64,000 bases of DNA. It comes from Labia minor (Eukaryota; Arthropoda; Insecta; Dermaptera; Spongiphoridae). Both the position numbers and the translations under genes were made by a program. The number at the start of each line of letters is the position of its first letter. The first letter of the stretch is position 1. Location of the stretch: the NCBI GenBank assembly GCA_963082975.1, contig OY720346.1:23120720-23184719 (forward strand), written 5' to 3'. Shown one piece after another: positions 45,856-55,988 of the stretch. A model generated the notes under the pieces. The model saw only the letters and a list, made by a program, of their open reading frames with translations. It did no database searches and was not told the origin of the DNA.

Positions 45856-45965
45856 TTAATAAAAATAATTTAAAGATACAACTCGTTGAGAAATGAACTT
45901 ATAATTAACATTAATAAAAATAATTTAAAGATACAACTCGTTGAGAAATGAACTTATAATTAACA
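45856..45965. repeat. Perfect 55-bp direct tandem repeat in the hAT 5' region
   Basis: Two identical units (45856-45910, 45911-45965), each containing GATACAACTCGTTGAGAAAT. With the 30-bp array they may be transposase binding sites or promoter elements; that role is inference. Confidence 0.85.
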
Positions 45966-46968
45966 TTTGCTTTAAAACTGTTTAAAACCCCAGAGTGGAC
46001 GCTGACAATTTGGGTTTTTCCGGGTAAGACTGTCCCCTCCCCTGGTTTTCCCCAATAACAAAGTGAAAGAAAATTCCCTTATATGCCTCCCCTTCCGAGC
46101 CCCTAAGAGGGGTTATTTTAAAGGAACAATCGAAAAATGATTTTAAATGAATGAATGGATGAAAATTCAAATTTTATATATAGTTTTTTATATATGTTTA
46201 TTTATTCACAAAAAATTAATTGACATAATTATCAATTTAATAAAATAAAATAGTATTATTAATAGTATTAAATTATAGCCGTAATTCTCTAGGAGGATAT
46301 AGTTAAACAATGAACTTTAAATATTTATATATGTATATATTTTTACGATGATTTTTTTCCGAGGACCGCGGACCCCCAGTAAAGGCTTCGCGGACCCCCA
46401 GGGGTCCGCGGACCACAGTTTAAGAACCACTGTCCTATTATATTTAAGTCGTCTGGGTCACCTAATATTTTACAATTGATTTCCGCATCTTACTCTTTCT
46501 TTACTACCTTCAAGATATATTTTAAGATCATATTGAATTCGCGGTTTTTTTAATATCTGTCATAATGAAAATATCTTAATTAATGTTGATCGATTTGGCC
46601 TGAACCCTCAATGATAGAGTTATATACATTGTGTAAAATGAGTCCGCCAGTCAGTGGGCCACGCCTGGCTCTTGAATGAACAACACGGAGAACTATATAT
46701 AAACTTTAAAAAATTAAATTCTGCGGTTATTGATTAGATATTAATAAAATCTATAGCCTATGTTACCATAGAGGTATATAAGAATATTGTGATGTAATTT
46801 CATAGAAATCGTTTCTTATTTTTTGATGTTTATAATTCTAAATTACCGGTAAAGTGTCGGTTAAGTAGGAAATTTCTTTTTTGTTTGTTTCTATGACAGC
46901 AAAAAAGTAAACAAATTACATACATACATACATACATACATACAAACACTCTCCTTTATATATATAGA

Positions 46969-47106
46969 TATAATAGTGTTAAACCATTTTACTTTATAAT
47001 TTAAACTAATTAGTTTGTTTATTTTTATTGTTCTTAAAACATAATAATAATAATAACCTAATTACCTATTTATATGCGGGAAAGTCTAGGGGACACACTC
47101 CCGCTT
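46969..47106 (+). mobile_element. HINE-C, 3' part after the Helitron
   Basis: Continues from 42211 with TATAATAGTGTTAAACC and ends ATGCGGGAAAGTCTAGGGG-ACACACTCCCGCTT. ATGCGGGAAAG is the inverse of the 5' motif CTTTCCCGCAT. The 3' hairpin (GGGAG-GACA-CTCCC in the 63-kb copy) has lost bases here. Confidence 0.8.
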
Positions 47107-47159
47107 TTTTAGAGACTAAAAAGTACGAAATGTTCCAAAACTTAGTCCAGTAAACGTTT

Positions 47160-47322
47160 AACCTTTTTTTTAAGAAGCAAATTTTGAAAAAAGTACGAAA
47201 TGTACTAAATATTTTTAAAAAACGGGATAATTAACTGTCTCGAAGACTTTTTTCGGGACGCCGGGACAAAGCACCTAAAAACGGGACAATTCCGGGAAAA
47301 CGGGACGTTTGGTCACCCTAAT
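47160..47322. mobile_element. Truncated hAT-like MITE
   Basis: Contains CGGGACAATTCCGGGAAAAC and ends GGGACGTTTGGTCACCCTA, as in the MITE at 26631-26806 (TTTGGTCACCCTA family). The opposite end is missing. Confidence 0.6.
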
Positions 47323-47821
47323 TATTTATATCTATGTCATTTATTAATTTTAAATTAATAAAAAACAAAAAATTAAAAAAATCATTAATTATACTAAATC
47401 AAGTTTGTTAAATGCTAGGTAAGTGATAAATTACAAATTTTTCTATAGCTTTTTGTTGGTTGAATATTAGTTTGATATATTGAATAATCTTTTTAATTTG
47501 TATAGATTAATTTTAATAACAAAAATGCAAAATAATTCTACGGCGAAAAAGGATTAAATGCTAAAATATAAGACCATGTTGTTTAAATTTTGAAGGTCGG
47601 TTAAACCATAATGCTCTCTTCTTAATGTTGAACTCCAAGGATATAATATATATGTATATATTTATAAAATCAACTAAATTTTCACATATATATATATCTA
47701 TAACACTTCAGCAAAGGTGTACTTCAAATCAACATCGATCTTCTCTTTTGGAGAGCGAATTCAAATGTGATATAAATTTATTCTTTTTGAGTTCGAGAAA
47801 ATCCAAGTTTATTAAATTCAA
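47323..47821. other. AT-rich stretch, nothing recognised
   Basis: AT-rich spacer. The 68-residue frame at 47625-47831 is unrecognised. Confidence 0.35.
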
Positions 47822-47823
47822 TA

Positions 47824-48027
47824 TAGAGTAAACGTACCAGTAGTTGACCGACTTAAGAGAAATTTTCATAAAAAACACTATTATTCTGTAACAAAAATGA
47901 GAATAACAAGAATCCAGAAGATGCTCTTCTTGATATTTATCGATATCTCTAGCTTAATTTGAAATTATAAAGCTTATTTTGATAAAAAAAATCTATCAAA
48001 TGATCAATTACTGGTACGTTTACCCTA
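47824..48027. mobile_element. TA-flanked MITE with ~23-bp TIRs
   Basis: Left TAGAGTAAACGTACCAGTAG and right inward TAGGGTAAACGTACCAGTAA, both continuing TTGA; TA flanks at 47822-47823 and 48028-48029 suggest a Tc1/mariner-type target. 204 bp, non-coding. Confidence 0.75.
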
Positions 48028-48057
48028 TAAACATTTAGTTAATACATTGTATTAATA

Positions 48058-48068
48058 AAAAAAAAATA
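48058..48068 (-). terminator. RNA polymerase III terminator of tRNA-Pro
   Basis: On the minus strand an uninterrupted T run begins about 8 bases beyond the tRNA 3' end, the usual Pol III stop signal. Confidence 0.8.
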
Positions 48069-48072
48069 ACCA

Positions 48073-48144
48073 GGGCTCGTCCGGGATTTGAACCCGGGAC
48101 CTCTCGCACCCTAAGCGAGAATCATACCCCTAGACCAACGAGCC
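48073..48144 (-). tRNA. tRNA-Pro, anticodon AGG
   Basis: The minus strand reads GGCTCGTTGGTCTAGGGGTA ... GAGAGGTCCCGGGTTCAAATC ... GGACGAGCC plus discriminator C, 72 nt without intron. The acceptor stem GGCTCGT pairs with ACGAGCC; the anticodon loop TTAGGGT carries AGG (inosine at the first position in eukaryotes), decoding CCN proline codons. The internal promoter is present: A box TGGTCTAGGGG and B box GGTTCAAATCC. A Pol III T-run follows. All stems are intact, so it should be functional. It is a lone tRNA gene amid repeats, close to a MITE at 47824. Confidence 0.97.
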
Positions 48145-48849
48145 GTGTTAATCTTAATAACAGATGAAGAAAAAAATCAAAAAGAAGGTGACCTCAATTT
48201 CCCCCACTACTCCGCCTCTCTCTTTTCATTCATCAGCCACTTCACTTCTAGTCCCTCCTTTCATCATATCACTTTCCAATTCATTTCCCCTACTGGCTCT
48301 TATGTTACTTGATTAAAAACTTATCGATAAGACCATGATCTGTAATAAAATTGAGGAATTGTAAAGAAGAGATATGAAATTTATATATATAAAGAAATGG
48401 ATTAAAGAATAATAGCTTCTGTTTTGAACTTATTTCCGATAACTAAAATATTTTTTAAACAATTTTCTATTTAATCTCGAATTATTATAATTTCCCTTAA
48501 TTCAAACTAGCTCTTTCCATTTTTTAAATTTTTTATAATTTTTAAATTCTTTAGAAACTACATATATATGTATTTTGATGGTATGTTGATTAATTAAATT
48601 ATTTATATCAATTCCAATAATTAATCCTATGACAAGTCATAATAATTAATGGTACACTTTGATCATAAACCCCCGTTTTATATCAACTCTATTAATCAAT
48701 CAAATATATATATCAATTTATTTTCTATATTATATACTCATTTATCAATGAATACACTTTTATATATATTTATTTATTGTATGTTGTAATTATTGATTAG
48801 TAATTTGTTGAATAGATTGTTTTTGGTCTAAAAACAAAATTCATTCTTT
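48145..48849. other. AT-rich stretch with pyrimidine-rich start
   Basis: The 48190-48310 part is C/T-rich (CCCCCACTACTCCGCCTCTC) and unrecognised. The rest is AT-rich. No gene seen. Confidence 0.35.
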
Positions 48850-49075
48850 CCAAGTGATCTAACCGGGGACCGTTGAGTCTGAGACAATGGAATCGGTCAG
48901 GATTCAGTAAATTACTGTATGCCTGGCTGTCCCCCGTCGAAGAAGATTAAATTCTCCCTGTAGTGATTTCTTGGGGATAAATGAGATTAATCTTGTGCGA
49001 TAGATGATTTTTTTAAGGCACAAATGGCCGTTGATACTGAGGTGCCTCGATTTTCAAATAATAATAATAATAGCC
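48850..49075 (+). repeat. Probable LINE 3'-end fragment
   Basis: Shares ACAATGGAATCG, TCAGGAT, TGCCTGGCTGT and CCCCGTCGAAGA with 55685-55800 (small changes), includes TTAAATTCTCCCTG and ends in an (AAT)n run. Such an ending with a short tandem tail is common for LINE 3' UTRs. The class is uncertain. Confidence 0.35.
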
Positions 49076-49558
49076 CATCTTCTTTTAGTAAAATTTATAA
49101 TGATTAAGTTCAAGAATAAAAGAAATACATTCTTTTGTTTGATCTTAAGCCTTGAAATTTAGAATAAAAGACTTTATAATTATTACAGAAAAATAGAAGA
49201 AAATTCGATAGTTCTCTTCTAGAAAACATTTAGCTAAATTACAAAACCTTTAAACATTTCTAATACAATAAACATGAAGTCCTTTTATGATATATAATAA
49301 AGAAATTTTTCGATCGTTTCTAATTCTAAAGTAGATTAGATTATTTAAAATATTGTGATATAGTTTTATAAAATAAGTTTTTTTGAGAAAATATATTAAA
49401 TATGAAAATGTGAATTATTAAATTCACATATTTTATTTTAGTTTAAAAAAAGTTCAAAATAGAATAATAAGTTTTCCTGGATTATTTAATATTTTTAATT
49501 ATTAATATTAAAGTATACATATCTTTCTATTTTTTCTAATAAATTCAATTTAACATCA
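49076..49558. other. AT-rich stretch, nothing recognised
   Basis: AT-rich spacer. Confidence 0.35.
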
Positions 49559-49719
49559 GCTGCCTCCCGCTCCAGGAACTGACAAACCTAGTTCTATATA
49601 ATCCTGATTCATTTCAAAATAAGCAACCACACCCATCAATGGATCGTGATGAGAACAAATACTCCAGGTCGTACTCAATCCACCCGTTTTGGAGGACCCG
49701 GATCTTCACAAACACATAA
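49559..49719 (+). other. Candidate exon, plus strand
   Basis: A GC-richer island preceded by ATTTAACATCAG (possible acceptor). One frame stays open across it: LPLQELTNLVLYNPDSFQNK, then PHPSMDRDENKYSRSYSIHP and FWRTRIFTNT before TAA at about 49719. No domain was recognised and no donor is needed if it is terminal. It directly abuts a HINE-A element. The minus strand also reads open for about 30 codons, so direction is uncertain. Confidence 0.25.
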
Positions 49720-49724
49720 AAAGA

Positions 49725-50073
49725 TAAGTTGACCTGTGGCCAGGTCCGAACCGACCGAAGGTTTGAATTAAATTAATTTCCAGCTACAGAAACAATTTCA
49801 AATAATTTAAATATATCTATTAAAACAGATATAGATATAACATAAATATTTTTAATTTTATTTTATTTATAATATATAAGTAGGAGCTGGTTGTGACGTC
49901 ATGGAGAGCTGGGTGACGTCATATAATTTAAAATTAAGAAAAAAACTAATGAAGATGATTTTTTCCAAGAATAAAACCAATACAAAGTGCATGATACGTG
50001 GTGATATGTAAAAAATCTCCTCATGTGAAATTTGGTGTGAAAACAATACTTCCCTTACTATCGTCGATCGGTA
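49725..50073 (-). mobile_element. HINE-A, internal deletion derivative, minus orientation
   Basis: Plus-strand start AAGTTGACCTGTGGCCAGG then ACCGACCGAAGG; ends CTATCGTCGATCGGTAAAA. The microsatellite and GATGAAATTTG block are missing, as in the copy at 19357, but the subterminal motifs carry different point changes. Confidence 0.75.
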
Positions 50074-50094
50074 AAAAATGAAGTTAACACCCAA

Positions 50095-50310
50095 AGGAAC
50101 ATTCATATAGGGCACACTGAGCATCAATACCCTTATTAAAAAGCCGGAAAGTTACATATTCTAATAATGGAACTCGATCGGCAGAAAATCCAGATAATTG
50201 CTCTTCAAGAAGATCTGGCAAAACAAAGAACATACAAAGGAATAACATGTGTGAATAAAGTGGGAGCTTTGCGTGATCCCAGATGGTCCAAACGCAAATA
50301 ATAAATAATA
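50095..50310 (+). pseudogene. LINE AP-endonuclease N-terminal fragment
   Basis: Plus-strand frames read IGTLSINTLI and, after a phase shift, AGKLHILIMELDRQKIQII followed by ALQEDLAKQRTYKG. The pattern (x-GT-x-N-x-x-x-L...GKL...L..EL.R..I.I.ALQE) is the start of the exonuclease-endonuclease-phosphatase domain of non-LTR retrotransposons, where ALQE holds a catalytic Glu. The fragment ends in double stops before an (AAT)n stretch. Short and frameshifted; the LINE class is not resolved. Confidence 0.5.
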
Positions 50311-50730
50311 ATAATAAAGTATACATATCTGTGTACACATATCCGTATCTGTAGGCATTCACATATAGGAGGTTGCGTGTCTCCATTTAATACTTTAAGT
50401 ACTCCTATTTAAATCTGAAATAAAAGGCCAGATGAGAAACCATTATTATTAAATTATTATTTATTATTATATAAAGAGTTTTTAACAGAAAAATAATTAT
50501 TCGAGACTATACTTTCAAAATTATCAATTAATATTTTTGTTTATTCAGTAAATACTTTAAAATTATATATATTTATTTTAATATAATAAAATTAACAATT
50601 TGTGTGGTTATATTATATGATTGAAGTACTATATACTTAAATACATTTTAAAAGTTTTCCGTACATTAAGGAAGGTAGACACAAATTCACCCTCTTTCTC
50701 TTTTTGAAAGCATCCAATTTCTCCCCACTC
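50311..50730. other. AT-rich stretch, nothing recognised
   Basis: AT-rich spacer. Confidence 0.3.
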
Positions 50731-50843
50731 AAATGTTTCGTGTGAGGTTGATGTGGTATCCCTCCCCTGGGGTTCACTTCCATTTTGGCCTGACCCTAAC
50801 CATAAAGGACATAAATGCGTCTTTTGCTGATGACAAGCTTACT
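50731..50843 (+). other. Candidate exon ending in a consensus splice donor
   Basis: A GC-richer island in which an ATG at 50731 opens MFRVRLMWYPSPGVHFHFGL followed by TLTIKDINASFADDKLT up to 50843. The next bases GTAAGTTC form a strong 5' splice site. It could be a coding exon of an unknown gene or a leader exon upstream of 56842. Joined in frame to 56842 it would hit TAA after four codons, so a coding link to that exon is unlikely. No homology recognised. Confidence 0.25.
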
Positions 50844-52944
50844 GTAAGTTCACACCAATCATTCATTTATTTTTCCCATTGATTTTAACATGAACATTTA
50901 TTTTCAATAAGTAATGGTTCGTGTATTTTTTCTCAGAAGTATATTAATTTTATTTATTAAATCGAATTATAATAACTACCGATGAATGCATTATCTTTCC
51001 TTTTATGGAAAAATTCAAAATTTATTTCTTAATGAATTTTCTTAAATTGTCATTTTGAACTTTTACTGATTAAATGTTCAAATTATAATAGCATTCCTCC
51101 CTCAATTCTGGGTGCTTGATAGATTGTTTTTGTCAAAATAACTATTTCTGAATCAAATTTATCCCTTAACTTGAAAAGAAGACTTAAAAGACTTCAACCT
51201 CACGACTTACTGACAATTAGACCATAGCTATATCTCCATCTACGCTAGCAGACTGTCCCCTTCTCTCTCTTAATTTTATCCTTTTCCTTATTTCTTCTCT
51301 TGCTTCTCATCTCCCTCCTGCCCATCCTCATTACTTTATTATTATTATTATTATTATTATTATTTCTTTTCTCTCTCTTCAAGTAATCCTATCCTGAACC
51401 AGTCTGTAATGTAATTTACTTCTGTATATTTTGAAATGTCTTATTATTGCCCTATTTGAGGGCAGATGTAAAATTTTTTTGGAAAATAAAAAAAAAAAAA
51501 TTTATCCCTTGTTCAATGTTAGCTCACAGATCTAAGTTTCTAAGGGGGAAAAATCTTGACCTTTTACTTAAAACAAAAAAAAGGCGTGTACCCTTTAATT
51601 TAAAATTGCCCTGTCAAAAATCACAAGTTCTTGTTTTGTTTAAATAAGAATAATATTTCTTCGTATGCTAGACATATCGTCGATGTATGTCTGAAAATCA
51701 AATATTTTAGAAAATTAATGTACGGTTCCTCTTTTTTACCGAAACATTTTTTGGCTTAACAATGCGTTTTATTTTCCAGACCATAACAATAATCCTAACA
51801 CTATCTGTCTACCTGATGTAAATGTGTAAAATAAACATTATTATATTGGGAAAGACCAGTTAAATGAACTTTGAAATAAATTTAATTTTGCCCATACTCT
51901 CTTAGGATGCAGTTTTTAGAAAGAATATCTATATATAGTTACCAAAAATAAATAAATAAATTAAAACTCACTTATTCTTCTAAAGTTGATAAAACCATGT
52001 ATAAAAGCTTTTAATTGGACTGACCGTTTATCGACTCGGGTTTCAAGTTAGTTTTATTCTAATTATTTATTTCTCATATTTACTTTTAGTTATATATATA
52101 TAGTGGGTTATGATCATTTAAAACTTCAAATTTGAGGTTGACGAAAATACATGTTTTAAAGACCTCTGAGTTCAAATAAGATAGCCTTGCAAAATGCTAT
52201 ATGTGTGTGTCTGTAAGTATGTAAATAGAGTAGTTAAAAATAAAAAAGTTGTCCAATCCTGAAATTCAGTATTCAAGATATGTAACTACAAAGCAACTTT
52301 TTGCCTAAAGTTTTTACACTCTACATCAGTGATGTTCACACTTTTTTTCTAATGTCAAAAAATATTCTTAAATGGCGAATTTTAACAGACTTACTCTAAA
52401 GCAGCTTTATTTTAAACAATTAATGAATTATTAACAATTATTGATATATTTTTGAAAACTTTTTAAAAACTACATTAACGAATTTGTTTAAAGCCATTTC
52501 TTCTTTAATATCTAGAAAAATAATTCATTTTGAAGTAATCTTAAAAAGTCTTAAATGGATAATTTTCAAATAATATAGTCTGTGATTACCATAGTTAGTG
52601 CCAGATTTTCAATTAGGCAGGCTAGGAATTGATTATAAAACGCACGATTTTGAGGAGTACCTCAACATAACGAGTAAAATATATATTTATTTACAACATA
52701 GAATCTAAAATGTTCTAAAAGAATTCACGGTAATTATATAAAATTAGAGAAAACCAAATATTTTGATTATTAAATATTATTAGGTGACAGGACCTCGAAA
52801 TTTCGACTGCTTTCAAAAGAAAATATTTATTCATAATATTAATATTTTAATACATAAGATAAAATTAAAATTAAACATTTATGCGAACGCAGCAGAGAAA
52901 AATTAATATATATTTGACACTAAAATCAAATATATGCAACTCGA
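50844..52944. other. AT-rich stretch with a possible retroposon tail
   Basis: At 51400-51500 the sequence CCTATTTGAGGGCAGATG leads to AAATAAAAAAAAAAAAA, resembling the 3' tail of a LINE or retroposon. A (TTA)n microsatellite lies at 51339-51362. Nothing else was recognised. Confidence 0.3.
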
Positions 52945-53260
52945 AACCATATTTATCCAAATGTCTCTATCCTATGGATATCCATCTCTTAATTTCTCCC
53001 ATTTCTCTTATGTCCGTCCCTTCTTTCATTGTCTGCCCGACCCGTTCTTGGTCTTCCAACAGGTTGCTTCCCAATCGTTCTACCCATAAATATATTTTTC
53101 GTTAGTCTTGCATCTCCCGTTCTAGCCACGTGTCGTGCTCATTGCATCCTTCACGATTTTATGACTCTAACTATGGCTAAAGATGCATGGAGATGATGCA
53201 ATTCCTTGTTATGCAGTCTCCGCCAAAATACTGTGAAGAATCCTGTTTTCAAAGCCAAGG
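52945..53260 (-). pseudogene. RTE-like LINE 3' segment, decayed
   Basis: Inverse of the block ending LINE copies: TCCAAATGTCTCTATCCT, CCCTTCTTTCATTGTCTGCC, TTCTTGGTCTTCCAACAGG and ATGCAATTCCTTGTTATGC occur in the same order as the minus-strand copy at 26.3-26.6 kb. Many stops. No Helitron CTAG end adjoins this copy. Confidence 0.6.
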
Positions 53261-53566
53261 GCCTTTATCTTGTTTAATTCAGAATTAGATATAGTACAGT
53301 TTAATGGTAATTTATTCAACTAATAATTTATTGGCAATTAGCTGAAGTAAACTTAAAAGTTAAAAACAATATTAATTTCATTTTGATATATTAAATTTAG
53401 GGTAATATATATTTTATTGGAGTTTTCTTAGTTTGAATAAATATTTACAATTGCTGATGGAATAGCTTTTAACAAGATTAAGTTGATATTATTCATTTAG
53501 CATTCATTAATAATATTTGGTAAATAAATTTAATAAATAAATTGTTTATATAAAACTAAATAAAAT
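53261..53566. other. AT-rich stretch, nothing recognised
   Basis: AT-rich spacer. Confidence 0.3.
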
Positions 53567-54175
53567 AAGTTGACCTGTGGCCAGGCGCTGAACCGACCGA
53601 CGGTTTGAAATAAATTAATTTCCAGGTACAGAAACAATTTCAAATAATTTAAATGCATCTATTAATACAATAATAAACAGATATAGATATAACATAAATA
53701 TTTTTAATTTTATTTTATTTATAATATATAAGTAGGAGCTGGCTTTGACGTCTTGGAAAGCTAAGTGACGTTATATAATTTAAAATTAAGAAAAAACTAA
53801 TGAAGATGATTTTTCCCGAGAATAAAACGAATACAAATTGCATGATTCGTAGAGATATGTAAAAAATCTCCTCATGTGAAATTTGGTTTGAAAATAACCC
53901 TTCCCTTCCTATCTTCGGTCCTATCCGGTTTCCAGATATACACCAAAAGTTGATCAATTCATCATACTGATGCATTAAGTAAATATACCAAATTTCATCA
54001 AAATCGTTCAAGCTGTACACGTCTATACGTAAACACAACGGACAGACGGCTGACAGACATCATGCTAAAAATACTTTTTTCTGTTAAGAAAATGCATGAT
54101 TCGTGGAGATATGTAAAAATCTCCTTATGTGAAATTTGGTGTGAAAACAATACCTCCCTTACTATCTCGGTCGGT
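53567..54175 (-). mobile_element. HINE-A, near full length, minus orientation
   Basis: Plus-strand start AAGTTGACCTGTGGCCAGG, then ACCGACCGACGG, and end ACTATCTCGGTCGGTAAAA. Microsatellite CGGACAGACGGCTGACAGAC at 54039-54058 is short and diverged, and the AACCGGAAGTGG block is reduced to ATCCGGTTTCC. More diverged than the 2418 and 14858 copies. Confidence 0.75.
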
Positions 54176-54473
54176 AAAAAATTGAAAAATGTATAATATA
54201 AAGTGTATGTTCTCTAAAATATATATATTCTATATTTTAACATACTTTACTCCTCCAATTTCATTTAAATTAGATAGAAATAAATTGGTGGAAGATATTC
54301 TTTTTTTTATTAAGCGATTTCATAATCAAACTTTAACATTAATTGTAAATTTAAACTACAGGCAACGGTATATATATATATATATAAAATCTAGTTATTT
54401 TAAATTTAATAAATTAAAACCAAATATCCGAGATATATATAGAAAAATATTAAGTATAATCATTCATTTAGAA

Positions 54474-54698
54474 CATAGGTTCCCAAACTTTTTTTTGTCG
54501 TGGACCCCTTGGCATGTTTTTCGGTTTTGGGTAGACCCCCTAAATTGATTTTGATTTTTTATAAACGATTTACCTTTTTGTTTTTTTAGAGACATATTGG
54601 GAAAAAATCAAAAAATGTTTCATTTCATGGACCTCCAAATTTGTTATTCGTTAAAATAGATCCCAAGGAGTTGAAATAAACCACTTTGGGAACCTATG
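54474..54698. mobile_element. hAT MITE with perfect target duplication
   Basis: Flanked by ATTTAGAA (54466-54473, 54699-54706). Left end CATAGGTTCCCAAACTTTTT; right inward CATAGGTTCCCAAAGTGG. Subterminal GTGGACCCC and GTAGACCCCC. 225 bp, non-coding. Confidence 0.88.
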
Positions 54699-54706
54699 AT
54701 TTAGAA

Positions 54707-55154
54707 GGAAATATATTTTTTATAAAATATTACTATTTATAAATGAGTCAATTTCAGAAGATAAAACCATCATTATTATATATACTAAAAGAATATTTAA
54801 TAATAATTTTTTAACACAACTTATTTATTATAATATACTAATAAACTATACTTACAATCTTTCTGTAATAAAATTTAAAAAAAAAAAACAAATTCATATA
54901 AAATAATACATGACTAACTTTAAAATAATTAAATCACACATCTTGATAAATGATCGTAGAATGTAATAGATTAGAAAGAAAAAAATAATATATTACATTC
55001 CCAGGGGGATCATATTTTTCCATCGTGGCCCTTTATAGATTAATCCTATGATGATAAATTTTTTTAATGAACCACTTATTTATATATGCTATTTTTTCTA
55101 TTAGTTTTTCTCAAATAAAAGTCGATTAAGGGTGAAGAACGAAAAATATAGAAA
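54707..55154. other. AT-rich stretch, nothing recognised
   Basis: AT-rich spacer. A small patch at 55000-55040 (CCCAGGGGGATC, CATCGTGGCCC) is unexplained. Confidence 0.3.
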
Positions 55155-55285
55155 ATGATTAGAGAGAAGAAAAAAAAGGCAATCGTCATCGACTCGAGTT
55201 CTCTTGTAAACCAACGCCCTCCATCAAAAATGAGATTCGTGTTGAGCACTTCAGGGAGTCGATCGTACATCAAATCACCATCTAT
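55155..55285 (-). other. Candidate exon, minus strand
   Basis: On the minus strand ATTTTATTTTCTATAG (possible acceptor near 55284) is followed by an open frame GDLMYDRLPEVLNTNLIFD then GGRWFTRELESMTIA, in sequence much richer in G and C than its surroundings. The frame remains open to 55076 through a hydrophobic, AT-coded tail (FFFFSLIIFYIF). No protein family was recognised and no clear donor was found; it could be a terminal exon or a chance frame. Confidence 0.28.
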
Positions 55286-55684
55286 AGAAAATAAAATGAA
55301 ATTGTATTCTAAGTAAAAATTGTATAGCGTTGACTAAATAAATATATAAAGCCATAGAATCATTGATTATGTAATCTTTCCTAAAAATATTTATGAAATA
55401 TTAAGAATTATTTTAATTATTTAAAAAATGATTGACAGATAACAAGTAATATGTATTTCTAATATGTATTTCTGGAATCATTTTCATAATATGAATTTAA
55501 AAAATTGAAAAAAATTAGTATATATTATATTTTAAACACAAAATAACAATAATAAACTTAGATTTCAATCATTTGTTGTTGCTAATTATTTTACAAATTT
55601 TGTTGATATTTATATAATATATTTACAATTGTTTGTTATTCTTTATTTATTTATTTATTTGACTCTATTTAAAAGTCATATAAT
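55286..55684. other. AT-rich stretch, nothing recognised
   Basis: AT-rich spacer. Confidence 0.3.
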
Positions 55685-55800
55685 AGAGATCCTCCCAAAA
55701 GATATAGTGCCTGGAACAATGGAATCGATCAGGATGCAATACACTACTTGTTTGGCTGTACCCCGACGAAGATGGCTCTATTCACCATGACAAAATTACT
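55685..55800 (+). repeat. Probable LINE 3'-end fragment
   Basis: Relative of 48850-49075: CCTGGAACAATGGAATCGAT, CAGGATGCAATACACTACTT and GGCTGTACCCCGACGAAGAT. Confidence 0.35.
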
Positions 55801-55988
55801 TTAATATTAATAGGAAGAAAATAAATAAATTTAATCTCCATTCAAACTGAATGATTATTGGATGCTAATATGCTATTAAATTCACAATAATAAAAATTTT
55901 TAAAGATATACCATATATACTTTTTTAAAAAATAAAAAAAATTGAAGTTTAGGAAGTAAATTTAATATTACATATACTTTATATCTTA

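Larger units (their letters stand above)
43106..46432 (-). mobile_element. hAT transposon with intact transposase gene
   Basis: Flanked by TCCTATTT (43098-43105) and TCCTATTA (46433-46440), an 8-bp target duplication with one mismatch. The right end inward is CAGTGGTTCTTAAACTGTGG; the left end is AATAGGTTCTTAAACTTATG, the first three to four bases being altered relative to its relative at 58823 (CAGAGGTTCTTAAACTTATG). Subterminal GGACCCCC/GGGGTCCGCG words repeat at both ends. Total 3.33 kb. It sits within the Helitron-borne LINE. Confidence 0.9.
42212..46968 (-). mobile_element. LINE-carrying Helitron inserted in HINE-C, itself hit by a hAT
   Basis: Minus-strand 5' end TCTATATATATAAAGGAGAG at 46968, preceded by A; 3' end with stem-loop, GAGCAG and CTAG at 42212, followed by T. 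The interior has a long TATG microsatellite (46920-46945), the inverse of TCTATGACAGCAAAAAAGTA, a LINE segment and the GC-rich GGGTACAGGGGGCGGAGC block. Without the hAT (43106-46432) it is about 1.42 kb. The flanks AAATATA and TATAATAG join to the uninterrupted AAATATATATAATAG of the HINE-C at 63.5 kb: insertion between A and T without duplication. Confidence 0.8.

Noticed and set aside
52325..52400. CAGTGATGTTCACACTTTTT as a hAT left end
   Set aside because: No matching right end or target duplication was found nearby.
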